From JANQIO01 sp043513815 (GTDB lineage: Bacteria > Pseudomonadota > Gammaproteobacteria > Pseudomonadales > Halieaceae): a stretch of 64,000 nucleotides of DNA. The stretch is from positions 4,092,001-4,156,000 of the forward strand of contig CP121313.1 of NCBI GenBank assembly GCA_043513815.1. Direction: 5' to 3'. Below, piece after piece: positions 19,097-27,471 of the stretch. How positions within the stretch are numbered: position 1 is the stretch's first letter; each line of letters begins with the position of its first letter. The position numbers and the translations under genes were made by a program. The notes under the pieces were generated by a model. It saw only the letters and a list, made by a program, of their open reading frames with translations, did no database searches and was not told the origin of the DNA.

Positions 19097-19173
19097 GGGC
19101 CCATAGCTCAGCTGGTTAGAGCAGTCGACTCATAATCGATTGGTCGTAGGTTCAAGTCCTACTGGGCCCACCA
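19097..19173 (+). tRNA. ileX: tRNA-Ile2 (anticodon CAU, lysidine-modified)
   Basis: A 77-base cloverleaf with encoded CCA: acceptor GGGCCCA/TGGGCCC, D-stem GCTC/GAGC, anticodon loop CTCATAA, T-arm GTAGG-TTCAAGT-CCTAC, discriminator A. A CAT anticodon fits elongator Met or Ile2; the anticodon arm and variable/T region (ACTCATAATCG, TTGGTCG, GGTTCAAGTCC) match E. coli Ile2 better than Met from memory. C34 would then need TilS lysidine modification to read AUA. The gene 3' end is the left boundary of the putative genomic island. Confidence 0.85.
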
Positions 19174-19226
19174 TTTCCATCAGAGTCTGTTCCGGTCGCA
19201 TAGGGAACAGGTTGCCTCCGCTCAAC

Positions 19227-19336
19227 GGCGCATGTTGCTGCGCAACATAAACGTTTGCTTCGCCCTACTGCGCCCACCGCTCCTTGCAGTCGCGCTGGAC
19301 CTCAGTGGACTATCCCGGCCGGCAATCAAAGACTGC
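19227..19336 (+). repeat. Left copy of tRNA-associated repeat blocks B and A
   Basis: Block B (about 19227-19277, containing GCATGTTGCTGCGCAACATA and ending CTACTGCGCCCACC) is followed by block A (about 19278-19336, containing GTCGCGCTGGACCTCAGTGG). Both recur near 34381-34499 in the order A then B. The end of block B mimics the tRNA 3' end. GCATGTTGCTGCGCAACAT also contains the short palindrome GTTGCTGCGCAAC. Confidence 0.8.
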
Positions 19337-19466
19337 AGTCTCCGAAGAGCCGACAAAAGCTATCGCTCCGCGCGGAATCATTGCAGGGTGTTCTTGCAAA
19401 TCACACTATTTTTCATGATCAGCGCCAGATTCTTCCAAGGCTTTTGCCTGCCGCACAGTTTCCTAA

Positions 19467-20074
19467 TTAGAAAGCTCTGGTGTGCTCCAGCAGGTATGCC
19501 TTCAGCATTTCTCTAAAATCTTCGTCGCTTGAGTTCTTTGCCACCAGTTGAAAGCTTTTTCTTGGGAGTTCGTCGCTATGATTCGAGTCGTACCTGAGTA
19601 TCGCTCGCTCGAGCTGCAGTCTGAGCTCTTCATCCAGCTCACCCAGCTTCCCAGGCAAAGCCGCTCCACGCAATTGGACTACTTCAGACTGAAGGCGATC
19701 TGCCTCTGCGGCCAGAGCCGCTGTATCTTCTATGCGCACGCCTGAAGCAGCTCTGAGTCCCTGTGTCTCTCTTGTGTCTGATTGGATACAGCTGACCAAC
19801 TTTCCTCGCAGTCATCAATCCAACGAATTAGGTCATTAGATTCATAGGCCACTATGCCATGCGTGTCGCGGAGATACTTCGCCAGGTCACCGTTCGGCAT
19901 AATGCGACACGCGCGTCGCAAACCATGAAAGATGGCCCCGGCTGCGCAGTGTGTGGGTAAATATGACTCTGAACCCGATTTATTCTTGATCCCCTGATCC
20001 CCTGATCCCCTGATCCCCTGATCCGGCCGAACTTCCAGTGACACAGTGTCTGCATCAACGTTTTTACTCGCCAC
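19467..20074 (-). pseudogene. Unrecognised, possibly frameshifted coding remnant
   Basis: Two minus-strand frames overlap: 20074-19730 (114 codons, with DLAKYLRDTHGIVAYESNDL) and 19799-19467 (110 codons, ending with a Leu/Glu-rich coiled-coil-like segment ADRLQSEVVQLRG and FREMLKAYLLEHTRAF). They may be halves of one gene split by a frameshift near 19740-19800. The N-terminal part of the first frame reads through the 8-base tandem repeat and is doubtful. I do not recognise a family. The rest of 19337-20184 shows no other gene. Confidence 0.3.
19987..20024. repeat. 8-base tandem repeat TGATCCCC, 4.75 copies
   Basis: Four perfect head-to-tail copies of TGATCCCC plus TGATCC lie in the low-coding stretch upstream of the ferredoxin-nitroreductase remnant. 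A microsatellite-like run of this kind is prone to slippage. Confidence 0.95.
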
Positions 20075-20184
20075 AGGAGGTAAGCTGGATGTGGTTTACA
20101 CGGTAAAAACAGTTAGCGGGAATCTTATGTTCTCGGATTAACTGGCCAGCGGCGCTGAATGGAGTGATATCCGGAGCAGTCAAT

Positions 20185-20793
20185 ATGACCGAGCGCCACG
20201 ATTGGGACACGATCATCAAAGTTGACGAGGCGCTGTGCATCTCCTGCGGAAATTGCGTCCGAACCTGCCCCGCCGGGCTGATCACCAATAAGGATCTTCC
20301 TGTCCCGATCGAAAACTCGTGGGACCTGTGCATTGACTGCGCTCATTGCGTTTCCGTATGCCCGACCGGAGCGTTGCACCAGCGCACCATGGGGCCAGAG
20401 GATGGCACACCAATAGATATTCGCTGGGAACGGGTCAGGCAGTTTCTCGGCTCGCGGCGTTCGACGCGTGTCTACGTCAACAAACCTCTTGAGAAGGAGT
20501 GGATCCGGCAAGCCCTGGACCTCACCCACTACGCGCCAAGTGGTGAAAACCGGCAGGGTGATATCCTGCGCTGGGTCGTCATCAGTGATCCCGCGCAGGC
20601 TTATCCTCCATTAGTCGAACTGCTCGGTCTGCCGGAGGGTACAGTGACTTACGAAACGTATCCTGCTGGGGTACAGCGCCGAAACATTCCTGCGGATTCC
20701 GCACCGGAAACACCCCCAGGTGATCTGGCAATGACTACCGAGACAATATCAGGAGCAAGGCCAGCCCCGCCTCCAGAGCTGCAGCCTTTTTAA
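20185..20793 (+). pseudogene. Ferredoxin-nitroreductase fusion with internal deletion
   Basis: A 202-residue frame homologous to the intact 278-residue protein at 29264-30100. Two [4Fe-4S] motifs (CISCGNCVRTCP, CIDCAHCVSVCP) and the start of the nitroreductase domain (RRSTRVYVNKPLEKE) match. After VVISDPAQAY the frame jumps to PPLVELLGLPEG, which matches the C-terminal LLEVLGMPEG of the intact copy. About 90 residues of the FMN-binding core are therefore missing, without loss of frame. A new Pro-rich tail follows. A flavin-dependent activity is unlikely; the ferredoxin part could still fold. The start at 20185 has GGAG about 9 bases upstream. Confidence 0.7.
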
Positions 20794-20950
20794 ACGCAGT
20801 ATGCGGCGCATGCAGCCTGACGGTTGCAGAAGACGAATCTCGCGGCGGGATTCGCCGGCCTGGCGAAGTGAACGGCAACGCAATCGCCGTCATCAAATGG
20901 CAAGTGTGTCGATGGAGTCCGTGATGTAATCGGAGCCTCAGGAACTACTT

Positions 20951-21760
20951 ATGAAAGTGCGGGCAGTGACCATGAAGAAAAACCCAGGCATCGAATCACT
21001 TGTGTTTGCAGCCTGCCTGCTGGTGCCGGCCGCCGCCGTGCACGCGGAAGAGTGGGAATGGCTGCTGACGCCCTACTTGTGGGGGATAGAACCCAGCCTG
21101 GACGTGACGGTAAACGACGAGATGGATCTCGGCGGCGATGCGGACTTTTCCGATGTGCTGGATAAGCTCGAAATGACAGCGATGATTCACTTCCAGGGCA
21201 TGCGCGGCCGTTTCGGCTTTTTTACGGATCTGGCCTATTTGGAAACCAGCGACCAGAACAGCTCGGCCCGTCGATCGGTACTTCCTGGCTCCCGGAGTTT
21301 GCTGAGAGATACCGACCTGGAGCTTACCCTGTTTGAGGCTGCCGGACTCTACCGGGCGTGGGGAGAAAAAGGCAGTCAAACGCTGGACCTGATTGTCGGC
21401 GTCAGAGGCCTTGACCTGGATTACGATCTTGACGTCGAGTCCTTGCCAAATGGAAACTTCAAGCGCAGCTACACTGTCTCGGACACCTACTACGATGGCT
21501 TTGTCGGGGTGCATTACATGCTACCCCTGAACGAGAACTGGACAATGTCGCTGCGCGCCGATGCAGGCACCGGCGACACCGACTACAGCTGGACTGCCAA
21601 TGCGCTACTTGAATACCACTTCGGTCGAGATTCGCAGTATGGCGCGTTGGTAGGATACCGCTACCTTGACATGCAGTTTGATAACTCCAGTGGCAGCCAG
21701 GATATCGAGAGCGATTTAACGGTACAGGGCTTTATGCTCGGCTTTGCGTTTCGATTCTAG
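20951..21760 (+). CDS. Predicted outer-membrane beta-barrel protein
   Basis: A 269-residue protein with a signal peptide (hydrophobic LVFAACLLVPAAAVHA, cleavage near VHA-EE) followed by alternating amphipathic strands rich in aromatic residues (WEWLLTPYLWGIEP, YSWTANALLEYHFG, GALVGYRYLDMQ) and a C-terminal Phe (GFAFRF), all typical of outer-membrane barrels. AGGAA lies 8 bases before ATG 20951. No specific family is certain. It is the first intact gene of the island run and might be a pore for the substrate of that system. Confidence 0.75.
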   Translation: MKVRAVTMKKNPGIESLVFAACLLVPAAAVHAEEWEWLLTPYLWGIEPSLDVTVNDEMDLGGDADFSDVLDKLEMTAMIHFQGMRGRFGFFTDLAYLETSDQNSSARRSVLPGSRSLLRDTDLELTLFEAAGLYRAWGEKGSQTLDLIVGVRGLDLDYDLDVESLPNGNFKRSYTVSDTYYDGFVGVHYMLPLNENWTMSLRADAGTGDTDYSWTANALLEYHFGRDSQYGALVGYRYLDMQFDNSSGSQDIESDLTVQGFMLGFAFRF

Positions 21761-21790
21761 CTGCGGAGAAAATCATTCTGGAAGAGTACA

Positions 21791-21806
21791 CATCCAAACA
21801 TCCAAA
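21791..21806 (+). promoter_or_regulatory. Short direct repeat CATCCAAA x2 upstream of the desulfinase-like gene
   Basis: CATCCAAACATCCAAA lies 33 bases before the ATG at 21839 in the 78-base gap after the porin-like gene. It could be an operator half-site pair, for instance for the AraC-type regulator at 31350-32333, but only the repeat itself is seen. Confidence 0.25.
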
Positions 21807-21838
21807 TAATCAAACTAGTGATAGCAGGAGTAAAGACG

Positions 21839-23005
21839 ATGAGTAATACAGAGAAGCAATCAACCACCGTGCCTTTGGACTGGAAGCAAGTGTGGTTCAC
21901 GAACTGTCCGATGGTGTCCGCCAACAATGTGGACCAGGAGTTGGGGTGGTGTCGTGAGGAGTTCAAGAAGATTGGCGTCGATTATGCCTATTTTCGCTCC
22001 GCTCCGGAGAACAACTGGTACCCACACTACATACACAATCTCGACAACCTGATTCGCTTTGGCGGCCTGAACCCGGCGATCCACGTGCAGGCCGACATTC
22101 GTCGCACCGTGCTGCTGGGGGCGACGTGGGTCTACGAGGGCGGGGTGATGCAGGTGCGAGCCCGCGACAAGATCTTTCGCGTTACGGATTTGAAGGGCAA
22201 GAAGATCGGTATCACCAAGAGCCTCAACACCATGAAAAATGACTGGTGGCGTGTCCAGGAGCATCAGGGTATCGAGAACATGCTGATGCTGCATGACATG
22301 ACCATGGATGATATTGAGCTGGTCGAGTTCCCTTACCCGGATGACTGGTACGACAAGCCCGAGATGCTGACTCCGCCGATGAACAACCCCTCCGAGTTGT
22401 GGATGCGCCGCGACCATAAGCACGATTACGCCTTCCGACCATTGGAGAAGGCCCTGATGGATGGAACCGTTGATGCCATCTACAACCAGATGGGACAACT
22501 TGGGCAGCTCTCGGAAGCGACTGGTGAAATCAAGTCCATCTTCGACCTGTCCAAATTGCCCGACTGGACGCTACAGGTCGCCAACACGCCCGCCGTCATC
22601 ACCTGCACTGACGTGATGGCCAAGGAGCACCCTGAGCTGGTCATTGCCTACATGAAAGCCATGATCAAGGTCGGCCGCTGGGCCAATGAGCACAAGCACG
22701 CTGCAGCGGTGATTCTCAATCGGCAGACCTTCTACCTGGATGCAGAGGCCACCTACGAGGGCATCAAGCAGGTCGATATGGTGCCAAGCCTGTCGGCGCA
22801 GAACCTGGAAACCATCAGGATCGGCAAGGACTTCATGTTCAGTCACGACTACATAAAGAACGATTTTGACGTGGAAGAGTGGGCGGCTCCGGAGTTCCTG
22901 GAGCGGGCCGCTATTGAAGTACTCGAGGAGGAGTGGGAGAGAAGAAGCTGGAGCAAGCTTCCAAAGGGAGGTGGTATCGACGTGGACGGCACGCGGCTCG
23001 GCTAA
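21839..23005 (+). CDS. DszB-like sulfinate desulfinase candidate (NMT1/THI5-like fold)
   Basis: A 388-residue protein with no signal peptide, starting at ATG 21839 behind AGGAG (21826-21830). The fold is that of periplasmic substrate-binding proteins (DLKGKKIGITKS, VANTPAVITCTDVMAKEHPE), but no ABC permease or ATPase is nearby. Compared from memory with Rhodococcus DszB (2'-hydroxybiphenyl-2-sulfinate desulfinase), it keeps the active-site Cys in FTNCPMVSA (C23; DszB SNCPV, C27), a His ten residues before an Arg in HYIHNLDNLIRFGG (H63 and R73; DszB H60 and R70, also followed by FGG), and the C-terminal WAAPEFL (348-354). A desulfinase would release sulfite from an organic sulfinate in the cytoplasm. 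Substrate unknown; a diverged cytoplasmic binding protein is the alternative. Confidence 0.65.
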   Translation: MSNTEKQSTTVPLDWKQVWFTNCPMVSANNVDQELGWCREEFKKIGVDYAYFRSAPENNWYPHYIHNLDNLIRFGGLNPAIHVQADIRRTVLLGATWVYEGGVMQVRARDKIFRVTDLKGKKIGITKSLNTMKNDWWRVQEHQGIENMLMLHDMTMDDIELVEFPYPDDWYDKPEMLTPPMNNPSELWMRRDHKHDYAFRPLEKALMDGTVDAIYNQMGQLGQLSEATGEIKSIFDLSKLPDWTLQVANTPAVITCTDVMAKEHPELVIAYMKAMIKVGRWANEHKHAAAVILNRQTFYLDAEATYEGIKQVDMVPSLSAQNLETIRIGKDFMFSHDYIKNDFDVEEWAAPEFLERAAIEVLEEEWERRSWSKLPKGGGIDVDGTRLG

Positions 23006-23108
23006 TCGCAAGTAAGCCTGTGTGGTAAAGGGTTCTCCTCCCACAGCAGGGCACGAAGGCAGGACCTGTATGAAGGAAGGATCAGATATGACTGACTAGC
23101 ACGATAGT

Positions 23109-23594
23109 TTGCCAGCCGCCAAGCAGACGCCGCTGAAGCTTTATGTCACCTCGCAAGAGGCCTACGAACGTTGGCAGGCGGACCCGGAGGTGATGATTCT
23201 AGATGTTCGCACGCCCGAGGAGTTCCTCTTTGTGGGGCACCCGCCAATGGCCTGGAAGATTCCCATCATTGCCCAGAGCTACGAGTGGAACGCCGATGCG
23301 GGCACATTCCCCATGCAACTCCTGGCGGATTTTGTCGAGCGGGTGAGTCAGGTGGCGACACCTGAGCGCACTATCCTGGCCATGTGCCGCTCCGGCGGGC
23401 GCAGTGCCATGGCGGTAAACCTGCTGGCGCAGGCCGGCTTCAAAAACGTGTACAACATAGTGGACGGCATGGAAGGTGACGTAAACGGTGATTCCGAGAG
23501 TGTCGCCCAGAGCCAGCAGCCCGCCAGCGGCTGGAAGAATACAGGGTGCCCCTGGACAAAAAGCCTGACCCCGGAGCAGACGCTCCTGCCCTGA
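23109..23594 (+). CDS. Rhodanese-domain sulfurtransferase
   Basis: A single rhodanese domain of about 161 residues with VMILDVRTPEEFLFVGHP and the active-site loop AMCRSGGRSAMAVNLL (catalytic Cys followed by a CxxxxR-type loop). It would carry sulfane sulfur as a persulfide. The start is odd. A strong-looking GGAAGG site precedes ATG 23088, but that frame reads Met-Thr-Asp then TAG; the open frame continues in phase and can only restart at TTG 23109. Either TTG is used or an early nonsense mutation has lowered expression. It lies 103 bases after the desulfinase-like gene. Confidence 0.75.
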   Translation: MPAAKQTPLKLYVTSQEAYERWQADPEVMILDVRTPEEFLFVGHPPMAWKIPIIAQSYEWNADAGTFPMQLLADFVERVSQVATPERTILAMCRSGGRSAMAVNLLAQAGFKNVYNIVDGMEGDVNGDSESVAQSQQPASGWKNTGCPWTKSLTPEQTLLP

Positions 23595-23659
23595 ATACAC
23601 TTGCGTTATGGGGCGCTGCTTGACCGTGCATTTAAAGCCGAAGAATTAGAGGAACTGAC

Positions 23660-25363
23660 ATGAAAGTGGTTATCGTTGGTGGTGTGGCTGGTGGTGCGTC
23701 CTGTGCGGCGCGCCTGAGAAGGCTGGATGAGAACGCCGAAATCATCATGGTGGAAAAAGGGCCCTATGTGTCCTACGCCAACTGCGGCTTGCCTTACTAT
23801 GTCGGCGGCGTGATTGAAAAGGAATCCAGCCTGCTGGTCGCATCGGAGCAGATGTTCAAGAGTGTGTTCGGCATCGATGTGCGCACCAACTGCGAGGCGA
23901 TATCCATTTCGGCAGATGCCAAGACTATTGATCTGCGCAATGTCGAAACCGGCGAGACCGCAACGGAATCCTACGACAAGTTGGTGCTCTCCCCCGGGGC
24001 TGCGTCTATTCATCCCCCACTGCCGGGCATCGACCTGCCCGGGATTTTCCAGGTACGCACCGTGCCTGACGTAAGGGCGATAAAGGAATGGATAGAGGGC
24101 GGCACCACCTTCCTCGCCGGCATGTCCAATTACTCAGGTATACAGATGAAGAAGCCTGCCCGGCGAGCCGTGGTGGTGGGCGGCGGGTTTATCGGCCTGG
24201 AAATGGCGGAGAATCTTGTGCACCTGGGGTTTGAGGTCACGGTGCTGCAGCTGCTGCCACAAATCCTGGGCCCCCTGGATCCGGAAATCGCAGTCATGGT
24301 TGAGGAGTACATCAGCGGTAATGGCGTGCAGCTGGAGCTTGGTGACGGCGCTGCTGAATTTGAGCAACTGGAAAACGGCTCGATCAACGTCAAGACCAGT
24401 TCCGGCAAGACCCACGCCGCGGACGTGGTGATTCTCGCAATCGGGGTGCGTCCGGAAACCGCGCTGGCGAAAACTGCGGGCCTGGAGATCGGCGAGCGCG
24501 GCGGTATCCGGGTGGACGACCAGATGCACACCAGCAATCCGGACATTTTTGCCGTGGGTGATGCCGTCGAGGTGAAGGATTTCGTGACCGGTGAGTGGAG
24601 CCTGGTGGCGCTGGCAGGTCCGGCGAACCGCCAGGGCCGAAGTGCGGCAGATGTGATTGCCGGTCGTGACTCCAGCTTCCGCGGGAGCCAGGGCACGGCG
24701 ATTATCGGCCTTTTCGGCGGTGCAGTTGCCTGGACAGGTGTGAGTGAAACGACCCTGGAAAGGCTGGGTGATACCGACTACGAAAGAGTGTATCTCTACC
24801 CCAACTCCCACGCCGGCTACTACCCCGGGGCGAAGATGATCGGCCTGAAAGTCCTGTTCCGCAAGTCAGATGGCAAGGTGCTGGGTGCCCAGGCACTGGG
24901 CGAGGATGGCCCTGCGGTGGACAAGCGCATCAGTGCCCTGGCCATGGCAATCCAGATGGGTGCGACAATCTACGACCTGGAGGAAGCGGAGCTGTGCTAT
25001 GCGCCGCAATTCGGCAGCGCCAAGGACCCCGTGAACTTCGCGGGCATGGTCGCGGCGAATATCATGGAAGACGGGATGGCGGTCAGCCACTGGGACGAAT
25101 TGGAAGGCGCCTTCCTGCTGGATGTGCGCCAGCCGGTGGAACTTGTGATAGAGAGCGTACCCGGCGCAGTCAATATACCGATCGGTCAACTGCGCTCGCG
25201 TATGGAGGAACTGCCAAAGGATAAGGAGATTCACCTTATCTGCCGCTCCGCCCAGCGCGCCTATTACGCTCAGCGGATGCTCGCGCAACATGGCTTCAAG
25301 GTGCGCACCCTCTCTGGAGGCATCCTCTCCAGGGCCATGCATGTTTCGGAACAGATGAAATGA
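23660..25363 (+). CDS. CoA-disulfide/polysulfide reductase with C-terminal rhodanese domain
   Basis: A 567-residue FAD protein of the CoADR-rhodanese (Npsr-like) class. The FAD-binding VVIVGGVAGGASCAARLRR is at residues 3-21 and the active-site Cys42 is in SYANCGLPYY. A second dinucleotide fold has AVVVGGGFIGLEMAENL, and the FAD-closing NPDIFAVGDAVEV follows. The C-terminal rhodanese (about 465-567) has LLDVRQPVEL and the catalytic Cys in LICRSAQRAYYAQ. Such enzymes reduce CoA persulfide, polysulfide or CoA disulfide with NAD(P)H. GAGGA precedes the ATG. Placed after a rhodanese, it suggests handling of sulfane sulfur. Confidence 0.88.
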   Translation: MKVVIVGGVAGGASCAARLRRLDENAEIIMVEKGPYVSYANCGLPYYVGGVIEKESSLLVASEQMFKSVFGIDVRTNCEAISISADAKTIDLRNVETGETATESYDKLVLSPGAASIHPPLPGIDLPGIFQVRTVPDVRAIKEWIEGGTTFLAGMSNYSGIQMKKPARRAVVVGGGFIGLEMAENLVHLGFEVTVLQLLPQILGPLDPEIAVMVEEYISGNGVQLELGDGAAEFEQLENGSINVKTSSGKTHAADVVILAIGVRPETALAKTAGLEIGERGGIRVDDQMHTSNPDIFAVGDAVEVKDFVTGEWSLVALAGPANRQGRSAADVIAGRDSSFRGSQGTAIIGLFGGAVAWTGVSETTLERLGDTDYERVYLYPNSHAGYYPGAKMIGLKVLFRKSDGKVLGAQALGEDGPAVDKRISALAMAIQMGATIYDLEEAELCYAPQFGSAKDPVNFAGMVAANIMEDGMAVSHWDELEGAFLLDVRQPVELVIESVPGAVNIPIGQLRSRMEELPKDKEIHLICRSAQRAYYAQRMLAQHGFKVRTLSGGILSRAMHVSEQMK

Positions 25364-25415
25364 ACAAGTCTCTGCAAATCGTGACCTTGTTGTTCAAGGT
25401 ATGTCGGTCTAGTCC

Positions 25416-26294
25416 GTGAGTGCTGTAATGGAGTTTCTTCAGAGCACGTTTTCGCCCCTGGTGTTGGTTTTTACCGTATCCAACCTCGCCGCCATGGGAC
25501 TGCAGGTAAGCCTGCCCGAAGTCATGGAGGCGATGAAAAACAGGGTCGCCATTGTGCTTATCTTTGTTTGGGGCTGGATCCTTGGGCCGGCCATCGGGTA
25601 CCTGATAACCCTGCTGCTTCCACTCGAGGAGCCCTATAAGATTGTGATCCTGCTCGCCAGTCTTGCACCCTGTGCTCCGTTCCTTCAGCAGATGGTAGGA
25701 AAAGCCAGTGGGGATATCAGTTTTGCCGGGGCTCTCATACCACTGGTTGCCGTCGGTACGGTGATCCTGATGCCGGTAATGGCTCCCTTTTTGATCAAGG
25801 GGCTGACTATCAATGCCGTGGCGCTGGCAAAACCGCTGCTTTTGACCATACTCCTGCCCCTGCTGATTGGCGCGGCGATACGGCACTACTATGGGAACAC
25901 GGCGACTCGTGTTTACCCTGCTGTGAAAGTCCTGGCAAAACTCTCGACCTTACTCACGGTCCTGTGGTGCCTGATTCTATTCGGCAAGGGCATGCTCAAT
26001 ACGGCTGGAGAGCTCGCTCTCATGGCCATGACCGTATTCATGGTCGGCATGGCTCTGTTTACCTACCTGATAGGCTTTGGGATTCGCCAGAACCAGCGCA
26101 GTGTCATGGCGCTGGGTATGGGTACGCGCAATGTCGCCGCCGTGTTGGCGGCGGCTCTCGCCATTCCAAACGCGGACCCGCGCATATTGGTGATGACCGT
26201 CATGTGGACTTTGTGGTCCGTCGTTCTCGCCGCCATAGGGGCCTGGGTCTTTGCACGGCAAGCCGGAAAATCGACTGCAACTACCACCTCATAA
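25416..26294 (+). CDS. BASS-family (bile acid:sodium symporter-like) transporter
   Basis: About 292 residues with nine to ten hydrophobic segments. Family-like features are the paired helices around LASLAPCAPFLQQMVGKASGDI and the late GMGTRNVAAVLAAAL, resembling the substrate/sodium-binding crossover of the bile acid:sodium symporter superfamily. Members import organic anions with Na+. The frame begins at GTG 25416; ATG 25428 is an alternative. In this setting it may import the organosulfur anion, which is an inference from position only. Confidence 0.75.
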   Translation: MSAVMEFLQSTFSPLVLVFTVSNLAAMGLQVSLPEVMEAMKNRVAIVLIFVWGWILGPAIGYLITLLLPLEEPYKIVILLASLAPCAPFLQQMVGKASGDISFAGALIPLVAVGTVILMPVMAPFLIKGLTINAVALAKPLLLTILLPLLIGAAIRHYYGNTATRVYPAVKVLAKLSTLLTVLWCLILFGKGMLNTAGELALMAMTVFMVGMALFTYLIGFGIRQNQRSVMALGMGTRNVAAVLAAALAIPNADPRILVMTVMWTLWSVVLAAIGAWVFARQAGKSTATTTS

Positions 26295-26349
26295 GCACCG
26301 GGCCGTTCGCGACCAGGCCTGACCTTAGGATTGCTTGCCGGAGCCACCT

Positions 26350-27444
26350 ATGAATGTCTTGTTAAAGGAATTGCGAAGCAATCCAGTGCTGTGGCTGCTG
26401 GTGTTGGTGCCGGTGGTGCTCGTGGCTCATAAACTCAAGCCCGACGCGCACACTATGCTGTTTGTCTTGTCGGTGCTGGCCATCATTCCCCTGGCGGCCT
26501 TCATGAGTCACGCCACGGAATCGGTGGCGTCCAAAACCGGGGATGGTGTCGGCGGTCTGCTCAATGCCACCTTTGGCAATATGACCGAGTTGATTATCGC
26601 GCTGACCGCTCTGAAGGCGGGGGAATATATGCTGGTAAAGGCCAGTATCGCGGGCGCGATCGTCACCAATACCCTGTTTATGCTCGGCATGGCCTTTGTC
26701 CTTGGCGGACTCAAGTTTCATGTGCAGGAATACAATAAGCTCAATGCCCGCGTCTTGTCGAGTATGCTGTTTATAGCCACGGTTGCGTTGCTCATGCCCT
26801 CCGCGATTGCCAAGGCCAACCCTGATGCAGCGATGGCGATGGGTCAGCCCTTGAGCCTTGCCCTGGCGATACTGTTGATCGTGAGTTATGGCCTGAGCCT
26901 CGTATTTTCACTCAAAACCCACAGCAAGGAGTTTGCCAGTGAGGAGCACGGCGAGGACGGCGAAGCGCCCTGGCCCATGGGTCTGGCACTGGGGGCACTG
27001 GGTGGTGTGACCGTGCTGGTCGCCCTGGTGAGCGAGGTGTTTGTAGAGTCCGTGCAGGTGGCAGCGGAAGACTTTGGCATGAGCCCCGCTTTTGTTGGCT
27101 TTATCGTTGTGGCACTGGTGGGTGCCGCGGCTGAGATGGTGGCGGCATTCTCCGCCGCGCGTAAGAATCGCCTGGATCTCAGTGTAGGTATTGCGTTGGG
27201 CAGTGCGTCGCAGATCACTCTTTTTGTCGCACCTGTGCTGGTGCTTGCAAGCTACTTTATAGGGCCGAAGCCCATGGATCTGCAATTCTGGCCCGGCGCG
27301 GTGGTGATGATTCTCATCGCTGCGCTGACTGCGAATATTGTTACGAGTAACGGGCGTTCGGCATGGTTCGTGGGGGTACTATTACTCATGCTTTACCTGA
27401 TATACGCGATAACACTTTACCTGGTACCGCCAGGCTCAGCGTGA
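26350..27444 (+). CDS. Ca2+/cation antiporter (CAX/ChaA-type)
   Basis: A 364-residue membrane protein with about eleven helices. Both alpha-repeat signatures of the Ca2+/cation antiporter superfamily are visible: GGLLNATFGNMTELIIAL in the N-terminal half and GFIVVALVGAAAEMVAAF in the C-terminal half, each with the acidic ion-binding residue. An acidic linker (EEHGEDGEAP) joins the halves. It would exchange Ca2+ or another cation for H+ or Na+ across the inner membrane. Start at ATG 26350; 55 bases after the BASS gene. Confidence 0.85.
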   Translation: MNVLLKELRSNPVLWLLVLVPVVLVAHKLKPDAHTMLFVLSVLAIIPLAAFMSHATESVASKTGDGVGGLLNATFGNMTELIIALTALKAGEYMLVKASIAGAIVTNTLFMLGMAFVLGGLKFHVQEYNKLNARVLSSMLFIATVALLMPSAIAKANPDAAMAMGQPLSLALAILLIVSYGLSLVFSLKTHSKEFASEEHGEDGEAPWPMGLALGALGGVTVLVALVSEVFVESVQVAAEDFGMSPAFVGFIVVALVGAAAEMVAAFSAARKNRLDLSVGIALGSASQITLFVAPVLVLASYFIGPKPMDLQFWPGAVVMILIAALTANIVTSNGRSAWFVGVLLLMLYLIYAITLYLVPPGSA

Positions 27445-27471
27445 AATCGCCCCGGGGAGCCGCTGAGCGTT

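Noticed and set aside
19097..19173. tRNA called elongator tRNA-Met from its CAT anticodon
   Set aside because: The anticodon arm and T-region resemble E. coli Ile2 more than metT; residual doubt is reflected in the confidence.
19987..20024. Possible CRISPR-like array
   Set aside because: Units are only 8 bases with no spacers; it is a simple tandem repeat, and no cas genes are present.
21839..23005. Reading this gene as an ABC transporter substrate-binding protein
   Set aside because: There is no signal peptide, lipobox, permease or ATPase partner, and the DszB catalytic residues are kept; retained only as an alternative.
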